From Nocardia brasiliensis NBRC 14402 (GTDB lineage Bacteria; Actinomycetota; Actinomycetes; Mycobacteriales; Mycobacteriaceae): a stretch of 64,000 bases of DNA. A model generated the notes under the pieces. It had not been told where the DNA came from. It did not search any database and was given only the letters and a program-made list of their open reading frames with translations. The position numbers and the translations under genes are program-made. This document shows, piece after piece, positions 20,801-28,679 of the stretch. The DNA lies in NCBI RefSeq assembly GCF_000308475.2, contig NZ_BAFT02000112.1, positions 124,001 to 188,000 on the forward strand, read 5' to 3'. Position 1 is the stretch's first letter; each line of letters begins with the position of its first letter.

Positions 20801-21326
20801 GGTCGAGGGTGTGGCAGACCGGCACCAACGGCGCGGGCAGGATCCGCTGCGTACCGCTGTCCAGGAACTGGGCTCGCAGCATCGCATGGTGCGCGACCAG
20901 GCGTTCAGCCGCGCGCCGCATCCGATCGGCCTGCAGGCCACGGCCGTCGAATTCGACGTAGAGGTGTGCCGCGACCCCGCCGAGCCGCTGATCCTGCCGT
21001 CGGCCCACCCAGTAGGCGTGCTGCATCGTCGCCAACGCGAATTCGTCCGTCTCGGTGGCGGTTTCGGCGGCCGGAGCGGGCGCGGACGCGACCTCCTCGA
21101 CCTGCTGGCTCACTCCCAGCAACTCCGCCCAGCCGGCGATGGTCGGATTCAGCGCGAGGGCCGAACTACGCACCTCGTAGCCCTGTTTGCGCCATTTGGC
21201 GGCCAGGTGCATGAGCTTCATCGAATGCATGCCCAGGCTCACTAGATCGTCGTCGTAACCCACCGTTTCGGGTGCTACGCCGAGATCCGCTGCCACCATG
21301 TCGCGCAGTTCAGCCTTGCCGAACAT
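17880..21326 (-). CDS. mbtB: NRPS ArCP-Cy-A-T (MbtB-like)
   Basis: 1148 residues. An N-terminal aryl-carrier domain has GMHS with Ser35. The cyclisation domain (about 95-520) carries D227-M-V-A-A-D232-A-Q-S235, matching DxxxxDxxS. The adenylation domain has FTSGSTGEPKG and the GLGGTTETAIHS form of core A5 typical of Cy-partnered enzymes. A T domain with GGNSIL and a short tail follow; there is no thioesterase, unlike mycobacterial MbtB as I recall it. It should take salicylate from an aryl-AMP ligase, join it to Ser/Thr/Cys and heterocyclise. Hand-read code: D L Y N L G L I H K. The ATG at 21324-21326 (MFGKAELRDM) is chosen, with GAGGAG four bases upstream. Two iron boxes precede it. Confidence 0.94.
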   Translation of the reverse strand: MFGKAELRDMVAADLGVAPETVGYDDDLVSLGMHSMKLMHLAAKWRKQGYEVRSSALALNPTIAGWAELLGVSQQVEEVASAPAPAAETATETDEFALATMQHAYWVGRRQDQRLGGVAAHLYVEFDGRGLQADRMRRAAERLVAHHAMLRAQFLDSGTQRILPAPLVPVCHTLDLSAHSASEVETALDGIRQDKSHQRMDVAAGQVVDIAVTVLPGGAHRLHLDVDMVAADAQSYRRILDDLATLYEADDDALEPLGFTFREYLAAKARTAPDNSADVQWWAQKAPTLPDIPSLPVVPENERPDPSRSIRLHHWFDAGEKARLQQYAHGNGVTPAVALATVFSEAIARWSAQQRFLLNLPLFAREPLHDDIDRVVGDFTNSVLVDVDARTTESMVARAKRLQRELHTSAVHSGYEGLDVLRDLGRLRGAPVTPSVVFTSGLDLGELFSERVTRVFGEPVWILSQGPQVDLDAQVVELAGGLLVNWDIRRDALPEGVAAAMFAEFRDTLTALVRPDADWSAELALPLPQPQRAVRDSANDTAAELGARTLHDAFFALAQQHPDRVALCWRDGGSAGYGELAAQALAVARALADAGVTSGDTVAVVVPKGHRQIPAVLGVLAAGAAYLPIGVDQPSARRDRILARGGVRVAIVDDAQILPDAVTGIALTDALAGPGLDRPVPTTPDAVAYVLFTSGSTGEPKGVEVSHRAAANTIDAIGARFDLGPDDRLIGLSALSFDLSVYDIFAPLSLGGALACVDADTERDAAAWATLIAESGVTVLNCAPGLIGMLLELASPEQLRSLRLVLTGGDKVKTELAQRMRAQVPGLRFVGLGGTTETAIHSTVCEVTDDFPAAWVNVPYGTPLANVQLRVVNERGEDCPDWVLGELWIGGTSVADGYRGDPQRTADRFVQVDGVRWYRTGDLARYLPDGTADFLGRADHQVKIRGYRVELGEVESALHGLAAVREAVALITPSGRLAAAVTAAAPVEPAELTEQLRELLPGYMIPEVVEVLDAIPLTANGKLDRAAVGARFADDAGTRNVYVPPANEVEAAVEYITAQVLGVDRLGVETDFFDVGGNSILATTLTGQIRGLLAVQGFGVTGVLEGRTVRRISAGLLAAEPAPDRLVQVARILLELAEIDLPTPAALV

Positions 21327-21365
21327 CAGACTCCTCACCAGCCGAGAAACAGCCCATCGGACCGC

Positions 21366-21384
21366 AGAGGCAAGCCTTGCCTAA
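21366..21384. promoter_or_regulatory. Iron box (IdeR/DmdR-like), proximal
   Basis: On the minus strand TTAGGCAAGGCTTGCCTCT matches 13 of 19 positions of the mycobacterial/actinobacterial consensus TTAGGTTAGGCTAACCTAA (hand count). It is 40-58 bp upstream of the MbtB-like start, inside the 158-bp gap, so it should repress this part of the operon when iron is plentiful. Confidence 0.7.
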
Positions 21385-21426
21385 CCTCAAGGCATCGTAA
21401 CCCACGAGGGGCGCCCAGAGGCAGAG

Positions 21427-21445
21427 TGTGGTTTGCCTAACCTAT
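21427..21445. promoter_or_regulatory. Iron box (IdeR/DmdR-like), distal
   Basis: TGTGGTTTGCCTAACCTAT matches 14 of 19 consensus positions, mainly in the right half (CTAACCTA). It is about 61 bp from the first box, so a tandem-operator promoter for the MbtB-like gene is likely even though the genes around it are co-oriented. Confidence 0.65.
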
Positions 21446-21484
21446 TTGCTATGTCTAGTCACCGGCACATAGCCGGTTACCGGC

Positions 21485-24400
21485 TCACCCAGTGGTGAGT
21501 TCGGTCAGTACCGCGGCCCAACGGTCGACCCGGACATCGGTGTCCGTTTCGTCCAGAACCGCCGAATTCACGTCGAATTGGGCGACCAGCGACGGCCTGC
21601 CGTCGCGCGGGACGACCGCCGTCATCACGTCGACCGTGAACCGCACCGGCAGATCCGGGTGACCCGCGATGCCGAACTCGGCGGTGAACTCCGCCAGCGG
21701 CGCGGGCGACCACGGTCCCGAACCGAAGCTCAGCACATCGAACCGGCCCAGATGGTTGAGCCGAAGCTGGCCGCGCGCGGCGAGCGTGCGCTCGTGCCAC
21801 GGCAGCGGACCCGCACCCGGCGTCCAGCCGCGGAGTTCGGTCACCGGCACCAGGACCGTCTCCTCCACCGTGAACCACCCGACCTGGCGGGTGTCGTCTT
21901 CGGCGGGCCTGCCGTGCGACTCCCTGGTCAGCGCGACTCGGCCCGCGGCGTCGGCGCTGTCGGCGAAGGTGCGCGCGCAGGCCAGAATCAGCATGTCCTC
22001 CAACGGGATCCCGGTTTCGGCACACCGTGCGAGGAACCGCTCGGTGGGCTCGGGTCCGAGTTCGCGCACCCGCTGGATCACCTTGCCCGCACGGTCGCTG
22101 GCGGGATCGGAGAACCGGCCGCCGAGGGCGGTACCGAGAATCGGCAGCGGCGCGGTCGGCACCGAGCTCGGATCCGGTTCGCGGGGTTGCTCGTTCAGCG
22201 GGAGGTCGCCCTGTTCGAGTCGGCGCAGGTCGTCGACGAGGATCAACCAGGAGACCACGTCGACGGCGAGGTGATGGATGGACAGCAGCAGGCGGCGCCG
22301 GCCCGGCCCGCCGTCCAGCACGGTGGCGGAGAGCATACGGCCCGCCGCCGGATCGAGCCGGTCGACGGTCTCGGCCAGGCGCGCCGCGGGGTCCGCAGCG
22401 GTGTCGGTGACCACTGCCGAACATGTTGCCGCGTCGATGGATTCCTCGACGATCAGCACCGGGGTGTCGTGCGTTTCGGTGTCGAGGCGCGAACGCAGAG
22501 TCGGGTGCGCCGCGGCCAAAGCGTGCAGTCGTGCGACGACCAGTTCGACCGTCGCGTCGTCGGGCAGCATGATCACCTGACTCTGCGCGAGGTAGCGGTA
22601 GTCGCCGTTGGCGATGATCTCGTGCGCCAGCGCGGTGAGCGGCAGGACGGTGCCCGCGGGCGTGTGCGCGGCCTCGGCGACGTCGTCGCCCGCCGCGGTG
22701 TCCAGCTTGTTCGCGAGGTCGCGCAGATCCCCAGCGGCGACAACGTCTTTCGCGGTGACTCGGTATCCCGCGCCACGCAGCCGGGAGACCAGGTCGATGA
22801 TGCCGATGCTGTCGATGCCCAGATCGGCCAGATTGTCCAGCACACCGACCGCCGCCGCGCGACCCTCACCCATCGCGGCGATCAGCCCGAGCAGGGTCCG
22901 CTCGGTCTCGGTAGCGGGCTCGGCCAGCACGGCATCGGTGACCGGTGCGTGCAGTAGCGCCGTCGCGGCGTGGACGTCGAGTTTGTCGTTGCGGTTCAAC
23001 GGGATCTGTTCGACGTGCACGATCCGGGTCGGCACCAGGAACCGGGGCAGGCGCTGCGCGAGGGCGGCGCGGATCTCGGCAACGGACAGTTCGGCGACGA
23101 CCAGGGCGCCCAGGCGAGTCCGGCCGTTCTCCACGAAAGCCAATGCGGCGGCGTGCGTTACGCCGTCGAGCTCGCGCAGCACAACGGTCGCCTCGTCGGG
23201 CTCGACCCGGTAACCGTTGATCTTGACCTGGCTGTCGATGCGGCCTTCGTAGACCACCGTGCCCGCGGCGGTCCGGCGCACAAGATCGCCGGTGCGGTAA
23301 CGCCTTCCGCTCCTTCCGGCGACGAAGGCGGCCGCCGTGGTAGCCGGCCTGCCGAGATAGCCGAGCGCGAGTTGCGCACCGGAGAGGTACAACTCGCCGT
23401 GACCACCCGGCGGCACCGGACGCAGTCGATGGTCGAGCACCTCGGCCGACAGGTTGTCGAAGGTACGCCCGATCGTCGGCGCCGCGTGCTCGTGCACGTC
23501 GGCCATCAGGGCTTCCACCGTGGTCTCGGTCGGGCCGTAGAAGTTGATGACCCGGGTGGTCGGCAGGCGGCGCAGTCGCGTCCAGGTGTCCTGGCTGATC
23601 GCCTCGCCACCCAGCGCGAGCACCAGCAGCGGGCAGGACTCCCCTGCGGGCTGGGCCGGGCCGGAACGCGGGGTGAACAGGCCGGCCGCGATCAAACGGT
23701 TCAACATCGACGGCGAGGTGTCGAAGATGTCGATGCGCTGCTGCTCGATCGCCGCGACGATCTGCTCCGCGTCGGTGCGCACCTTGTCCTCGAGCAAGAC
23801 GACCGTGTGCCCGCTGAGCAGCGCGACCGTCGGCTGCCAGGCGGCGTCGAAACCGGTCGACCAGCCGTGCCCGATCCGCAGCTGCCGTCCGGACTGCGCG
23901 GCGAGCGGCGCGAAGATCCGGCGCTCGTGGTTCGACCAGTGATTCAGCAGCGCACCGTGCGGGACCACCACCCCTTTCGGGCGGCCGGTGGTGCCGGAGG
24001 TGAACACCACATAGCAGGGCGCGTTCCGATCCTGCTGCGGCACCGGCACATTCGCCTCGACCGGGCCGGACGCACCGAGCACCCGCAGCACACCGCGGTC
24101 GTCCGGTACCGCGTGCACGAACTCACGTCCCTGCTCGCGGACCAGGCGCAAGGTGTCGGCCAGCGATTCGTCGCCGAGCACTACGCCGACGTTCGCCACC
24201 TCGAACATGTAGGCCAGCCGGTCCGCGGGCGTCGCGGGGTCCACGTGCACGCACAGCGCACCGGCGAGGCCGATCGCGAACGGCGCGTGCAACACCCGGC
24301 GATCGCGGGGCAGTACGACCGCTACCGCGGCGCCGGGCCGCACCCCAGCGGCGCGCAGGCTGGCGGCCAAAGTCTTTACAGCCGAACCGAATTCGGCGAA

Positions 24401-25813
24401 GGACTGCGCTCCGGCTGCGTCGACCACGGCTACCTGTGCAGCGGCCCGATCCGCGGCCGCGAGCAATGCCGCAGGCACCGAGGCGTACGGTGCCGGCGAC
24501 TGCGGCGCGACGGCCAGCGCGGCGGGCTCGTCGGCGAGCAAAAGGTCGATATCGCAACCGCGCTCGACGTCGACCAGCCGCCGGATGACCGCGAGCACCC
24601 GGCGCGCCAGCTGATCCGGATCGAATCGGTCCACCAGGTCCGGGCGGATTTCGACGCGGGTGACGAGCCGCTGGTCCTCCAGCACCGGCACCACCGCGAT
24701 CGGGTAGTGGCTGGGTGAATCGATCCGGCGCGGCCGCATCGTGGCGCCACCCGTCAACTGCATCGAGGTGGTGATCTCGCCGAGCGGAGTGTTCTCGAAG
24801 ACCAGCAGCGTGTCGAAAAGCTGTCCCACTCCGGCGTGTTTGGTGATCTCGGCGATGCCCAGGTATTCGTGCGCCCGCAGCTGCGCCACGGTGCGTTGCA
24901 GCTCGGCACCGATCTGCGCGGGCGAGCGCTCGTCCATCCGCACCCGCACCGGAATGGTGGTGACGAGCGCACCGACCAGCCGATCGGCATGGGGCAGCGA
25001 CGCGTCGCGCCCGGAGGTGGTCTGCCCGAACACCACGTCGTCGCGTCCGGTGAGGCCGGAAAGCACCCGGGCCCAGGCCATTTGGCACACGGTGTTCATG
25101 GTGATGCCGTGTGAGCGGGCCCAGTTGGCGACCAGTTCGGTTTCCGCGCGGTCGAATTCGGCGGTGCCGAGCACCGGGATGTCCCCCGGCGCGGGCGGCG
25201 CGAGCATCGGCATCGGCGACAGCCCGGCTAGCGCCTCGGTCCAGGCCGCGATGGAGGCCGCGGTATCGCGGCCGGCCAGCCAGGCCGCGTGCTCGCGCAG
25301 CGGCGGGGCGGGCGGCAGCGCCGATCCGCCGCCGTACAACGCGATCAGATCGGCGAAGATCAACGGGATGGACCAGCCGTCGACCACGATGTGGTGTGCG
25401 GTGCAGATCAATTCATAGGAGTGCTCGGCGACCCGCGCCACGGTCACCCGGAACAACGGGCCGTTGTCCAGGTCGATACGCACCCGGCCTTCGTCCCAAT
25501 AGAGCTGCTGGGCGGCGGCTTCCGGGTCCGCAGCCGCGCGCAGATCCACCTCGCGCCAGCCGATCCGCCCGTCCGAGGTGATCACCAGCACCGGGTGCGG
25601 CAGGCCGTCGGTCAGTACAGCCGCACCCAGATGCGGATAACGTTGCAGCACTGCGTCGAACGCCGCCCGCAGACCGGGGAGATCGAGCAGGTCGTCGATC
25701 CGCGCGGCAAACGTCACCAGGTACGGGTCGACCTCTCCCGACATGGTGCTGACCGAATAGAGGCCGCGCTGCAGCGGTGACAGCGCGACGACGTCGAGGA
25801 TCTCGGTGCTCAC
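21485..25813 (-). CDS. mbtF: NRPS C-A-T-E (MbtF-like)
   Basis: 1442 residues, close to the length I recall for MbtF (about 1461). The N-terminal condensation domain begins LSPLQRGLY, the form common in domains that accept a D-residue donor, with intact HHIVVDGWS. The adenylation domain has FTSGTTGRPKG and YGPTETTVEAL; the hand-read code is D A Q D A G F V E K. The T domain has LGIDSIGI, and a C-terminal epimerisation-like domain has HHLAVDVVSW and LNHLGRFDV. In mycobactin-type assembly this module loads the second hydroxylysine that ends as the cyclic hydroxamate. How release and lactam closure occur is not evident: no TE or terminal C domain is present. Confidence 0.9.
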   Translation of the reverse strand: MSTEILDVVALSPLQRGLYSVSTMSGEVDPYLVTFAARIDDLLDLPGLRAAFDAVLQRYPHLGAAVLTDGLPHPVLVITSDGRIGWREVDLRAAADPEAAAQQLYWDEGRVRIDLDNGPLFRVTVARVAEHSYELICTAHHIVVDGWSIPLIFADLIALYGGGSALPPAPPLREHAAWLAGRDTAASIAAWTEALAGLSPMPMLAPPAPGDIPVLGTAEFDRAETELVANWARSHGITMNTVCQMAWARVLSGLTGRDDVVFGQTTSGRDASLPHADRLVGALVTTIPVRVRMDERSPAQIGAELQRTVAQLRAHEYLGIAEITKHAGVGQLFDTLLVFENTPLGEITTSMQLTGGATMRPRRIDSPSHYPIAVVPVLEDQRLVTRVEIRPDLVDRFDPDQLARRVLAVIRRLVDVERGCDIDLLLADEPAALAVAPQSPAPYASVPAALLAAADRAAAQVAVVDAAGAQSFAEFGSAVKTLAASLRAAGVRPGAAVAVVLPRDRRVLHAPFAIGLAGALCVHVDPATPADRLAYMFEVANVGVVLGDESLADTLRLVREQGREFVHAVPDDRGVLRVLGASGPVEANVPVPQQDRNAPCYVVFTSGTTGRPKGVVVPHGALLNHWSNHERRIFAPLAAQSGRQLRIGHGWSTGFDAAWQPTVALLSGHTVVLLEDKVRTDAEQIVAAIEQQRIDIFDTSPSMLNRLIAAGLFTPRSGPAQPAGESCPLLVLALGGEAISQDTWTRLRRLPTTRVINFYGPTETTVEALMADVHEHAAPTIGRTFDNLSAEVLDHRLRPVPPGGHGELYLSGAQLALGYLGRPATTAAAFVAGRSGRRYRTGDLVRRTAAGTVVYEGRIDSQVKINGYRVEPDEATVVLRELDGVTHAAALAFVENGRTRLGALVVAELSVAEIRAALAQRLPRFLVPTRIVHVEQIPLNRNDKLDVHAATALLHAPVTDAVLAEPATETERTLLGLIAAMGEGRAAAVGVLDNLADLGIDSIGIIDLVSRLRGAGYRVTAKDVVAAGDLRDLANKLDTAAGDDVAEAAHTPAGTVLPLTALAHEIIANGDYRYLAQSQVIMLPDDATVELVVARLHALAAAHPTLRSRLDTETHDTPVLIVEESIDAATCSAVVTDTAADPAARLAETVDRLDPAAGRMLSATVLDGGPGRRRLLLSIHHLAVDVVSWLILVDDLRRLEQGDLPLNEQPREPDPSSVPTAPLPILGTALGGRFSDPASDRAGKVIQRVRELGPEPTERFLARCAETGIPLEDMLILACARTFADSADAAGRVALTRESHGRPAEDDTRQVGWFTVEETVLVPVTELRGWTPGAGPLPWHERTLAARGQLRLNHLGRFDVLSFGSGPWSPAPLAEFTAEFGIAGHPDLPVRFTVDVMTAVVPRDGRPSLVAQFDVNSAVLDETDTDVRVDRWAAVLTELTTG

Positions 25814-27480
25814 TTCGCGCCGAACTTCTTGCCGAGCGCCGCCAGCGCCGCGGGATCCAGGCCGGACGCGCTCATCGGCGCCGCGGCCGCCGGGGCGGGC
25901 GCCGCCGCGGCGGGCTCGCCCTCGGCCAGTTGCGTGGCGAGTTCGTGCACCGTCGGGAAGGCGAAAACGGTTTGCACGTCGAGCACGTAGCCCTGCTCGG
26001 CCAGGTCGGTGACCAGGCGCAGCGCGGCGATCGAGTCACCGCCGAGCGAGAAGAAGGTGTCCGCGCGGCCGACCTCGTCGTCCTCGTCGAGCTCGAGCAC
26101 CTTCCGGATCGCCGCCGCGACAACGCGTTCGGCGTCGGTCTGCGGCGCGCCGCCGAGCCCGGGGCCGCCCGCGAGAGCATCGGGCGCACCCGGCTCGGCG
26201 AACAGTGCCGTGTCGATGGCCACGTCGGTGCCGTCGGCCCATGCCGCGCAACGGCTTTCGAGATGGGCGGCGAACTCGTCGAGGGCGCGGCGGCCCGACA
26301 GCGCCGGGAACTCGAGGGTGAGGGTGGCGCCGTCGGAGTCGACCGCGACGTCCACGACGAGGTCCACTCCGTGCGGGCGGGCGGTGCGCCGGTGCAGTTC
26401 GCGCACGGTGTATTCGGTCGTGCCGAGCGCGATCGGACCATCGGCCCGCACCCCGACGAGCACCTGGAAGAGCGCGCCGGTCACCACCGCGCCGGTGCCC
26501 TTCAGCTGATGGGTGAGCCGTTCGATCCTGGTCTGCGCGTGGGCACGGGCCTCGGTGGCGCAGGCCGCGGTCGCGTCGACGAGTTCCCGAGGGGTGCCCG
26601 TCCGCACCGAATCCAGCCGCAACACCAGCTGATTGGCGGTATTGCCGAGAACTGTGCCCTGCTGCGCGGGCTCCAGCACACCCACCGGCACATCGTCGCC
26701 GAGGCCCGCTTCGCTGAGCGCCCTGGCCACGAGCGCGGCAAAGACCACGGTCGCGTCGTGCTCGCCACGCAAGGAGTCGAACGCGGGCCGCGGAAGACGG
26801 AAGGACCGGCGCGGGCCCTCCGCACCGGGCTCGTCGTCGAGGATCGGGGTCGCGCGTTCGGGCAGATCCGCGAGGCGCGCCGTCCAGTAGGCCAGGTCCG
26901 GGTCGTCGGCGGCGGTGCTGCCCAGCGCTTTCAGCTGCGCCGCGACCAGGCTGCGGTACTGCGCCGCGGCGGGCTCGGCCTGGCCGTGCTCGTAGGCCGC
27001 GAAAAGCCCGGCCGCCAGCAGATCCACCGTGCGGTCGTCGGCGGCGACCGGATGCACCGTGATCGAAACGACAGCACGGCCCGGCAATGCATAGCGCCGC
27101 AGCCGGATCGGGAGATCGTGTACCAGGTCGAAGCGGTGCACCGCGTCCGAGCGCAGCGCGGAGTCCAGCGCGGCCTCCTCGAGGCGGACGGTCTCGACCA
27201 CGGCGTCCGGCACGGCGACCACGCGCTGATAGGGCACGCGGCGGTCGTCGGGGAAGACCGTGCGCAGAATCTCGTGCTCGGCCAGCATCGCGATGGTCGC
27301 CTGCTCGAACGCCTCGTCGTCCAGATCGCCGGTGACCTCCAGCGCGACGAACAGATTCGCGGCGGCGGTGCGCCGCAGGCGTTCCGGCAGCAGCACGGCC
27401 TGCTGCGCGAGTGACAGCGGCGTGCCACGATCACCAGTGGTGGTGGCCCTGTTCGCGTTTCGCACCAGCGAATCTGACAT
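25810..27480 (-). CDS. Condensation-like/carrier didomain NRPS protein, condensation motif lost
   Basis: 556 residues from the ATG at 27478-27480 (GGAAGG seven bases upstream). Residues 20-440 have a condensation-domain fold signature (LSLAQQAVLL, HEILRTVF), but the HHxxxDG motif reads H143-P-V-A-A-D-D149: the catalytic second His is Pro and Gly is Asp. Residues 445-520 form a carrier domain with LGGDS (Ser483). An Ala/Pro-rich linker and LDPAALAALGKKFGAK end the protein. There is no adenylation domain, so the carrier must be loaded in trans. It is not part of the canonical Mbt set and may be a docking or tailoring carrier. It overlaps the next NRPS start (ATGA/GTGA type) and has its own iron box. 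Confidence 0.82.
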   Translation of the reverse strand: MSDSLVRNANRATTTGDRGTPLSLAQQAVLLPERLRRTAAANLFVALEVTGDLDDEAFEQATIAMLAEHEILRTVFPDDRRVPYQRVVAVPDAVVETVRLEEAALDSALRSDAVHRFDLVHDLPIRLRRYALPGRAVVSITVHPVAADDRTVDLLAAGLFAAYEHGQAEPAAAQYRSLVAAQLKALGSTAADDPDLAYWTARLADLPERATPILDDEPGAEGPRRSFRLPRPAFDSLRGEHDATVVFAALVARALSEAGLGDDVPVGVLEPAQQGTVLGNTANQLVLRLDSVRTGTPRELVDATAACATEARAHAQTRIERLTHQLKGTGAVVTGALFQVLVGVRADGPIALGTTEYTVRELHRRTARPHGVDLVVDVAVDSDGATLTLEFPALSGRRALDEFAAHLESRCAAWADGTDVAIDTALFAEPGAPDALAGGPGLGGAPQTDAERVVAAAIRKVLELDEDDEVGRADTFFSLGGDSIAALRLVTDLAEQGYVLDVQTVFAFPTVHELATQLAEGEPAAAAPAPAAAAPMSASGLDPAALAALGKKFGAK

Positions 27481-27587
27481 GTTCGATCCTTCCGAGCACC
27501 GCAGCAACCACCTGGGAAACCGCCGCGGCCACTATCTACCGATCAACCAATCGGGGGTGGACAGCACGTAGCTACCCACCCCCGGAT

Positions 27588-27606
27588 TAAAGTTAGCCTA
27601 TCCTAA
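27588..27606. promoter_or_regulatory. Iron box (IdeR/DmdR-like), strongest in the window
   Basis: On the minus strand TTAGGATAGGCTAACTTTA matches 16 of 19 consensus positions. It lies between the binding-lipoprotein stop and the C-T didomain start, 108-126 bp upstream of the latter, and marks an internal iron-regulated promoter. Confidence 0.82.
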
Positions 27607-27635
27607 ACCAGCTGTGGCCAGCGGACCAGCCGTGC

Positions 27636-28628
27636 CTACTTGCTCACAGCCGCGAACGTCGGATCCAACTTGTCCAGCACGAAAGGCACCGACAGCGGCG
27701 TCGGGGTATTGATCGCGCTGATCGTCGTCACGTCGACGAAGGCGATGCCGTTGCGCTGCACCGACGGCAACGCGTCGTAGCCGGGCAGCCGCTTGAACTT
27801 CTCCTCGAACGCGGGCAGTGCGCCGCAGACCAGCATGTCGGAGGTCAAGTCGCCCAACCGTTCCGGCGACAGCGCCAGGCGGCCGCCCGCGGGCGCCTCC
27901 TGCGCGATCTTCTCGGGAATCGACATGCCGAGCCGATTGAACAGCGTGGCCGAGCCGTCCTTCGGGTCGGCCAGCACCATCAACTGCGCGGAGCCGGTCA
28001 GCATGCAGGTGAGAAAGGTCTTGCCGCGCAAGCCCGGATACCGGTGCGCCACCCCGTCGATCCGCGCGTTGACGTCGGCGACCACCTTGTCCGCGTCGGC
28101 CTGCCGATGCAGCACCTTGCCGAGCGTCGCGAGCTGATCCGACCACTGGTCGACCTGCGCGTTGGGCGTCACCGGTCCGATGGTCGGCGCCAGCTTGGAC
28201 AACTTCTCGTACATCGCCTTGTCGACCATGAACCCGGGCACCAGGATCAGGTCCGGTTCCAGCGCGGCGATCTGCTCCACCACGTCGGAACCCATGCTGA
28301 GCACCTTGGCCTCGTTCAGCGAATCCGGCACCCACGGCACCTTCGACTTGCTGCCCATCGAGACGTTGTCCGCGTAGCCGACCGGCGTCACGCCCAGCGC
28401 CAAAGTGGCGTCGAGCCACTGGTTGCCCAGCGTGACGATGCGCTTCGGCGTGCCGCTGACGGCGGTCTCCCCCAGCGAATGCGTGATCGTCACCGCACCG
28501 GACGCGTCGTCGCTCTTGTCGTCGGAACCACAGGCCGCGGAGGTCAGCAGCAGACCCACCGCGAGCACCGCGACAGCGCGGCCGACCATGCCGCGACCCC
28601 GTCCCGCCGTTCTTCGGCCCAGCTTCAT
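27636..28628 (-). CDS. Fe(III)-siderophore-binding lipoprotein
   Basis: 330 residues. An Arg-rich N-terminus and hydrophobic stretch end in LLTSAAC with lipid-acceptor Cys33, then an acidic Ser/Asp linker. The body fits the FecB/FepB periplasmic-binding class: TPKRIVTLGNQWLDATLALGV, then IAALEPDLILVPGF. It should capture the ferric siderophore outside the membrane and deliver it to an importer. I use ATG 28626-28628 (GAGGAG seven bases upstream) rather than the TTG five codons earlier. It sits inside the biosynthetic operon with its own iron box, while no FecCD-type permease is present in the window; the IrtAB-like pair at 38248-41828 is the only nearby importer candidate. Confidence 0.9.
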   Translation of the reverse strand: MKLGRRTAGRGRGMVGRAVAVLAVGLLLTSAACGSDDKSDDASGAVTITHSLGETAVSGTPKRIVTLGNQWLDATLALGVTPVGYADNVSMGSKSKVPWVPDSLNEAKVLSMGSDVVEQIAALEPDLILVPGFMVDKAMYEKLSKLAPTIGPVTPNAQVDQWSDQLATLGKVLHRQADADKVVADVNARIDGVAHRYPGLRGKTFLTCMLTGSAQLMVLADPKDGSATLFNRLGMSIPEKIAQEAPAGGRLALSPERLGDLTSDMLVCGALPAFEEKFKRLPGYDALPSVQRNGIAFVDVTTISAINTPTPLSVPFVLDKLDPTFAAVSK

Positions 28629-28660
28629 TCCGTCACTCCTCAAGTCCGATCCTTGCTGCA

Positions 28661-28679
28661 GTAGGCAAGGCTAAGCAAA
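28661..28679. promoter_or_regulatory. Iron box (IdeR/DmdR-like) before the binding lipoprotein
   Basis: GTAGGCAAGGCTAAGCAAA matches 14 of 19 consensus positions. It overlaps the last codons of the upstream NRPS (stop at 28671-28673) and is 33-51 bp upstream of the lipoprotein start. Confidence 0.72.
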
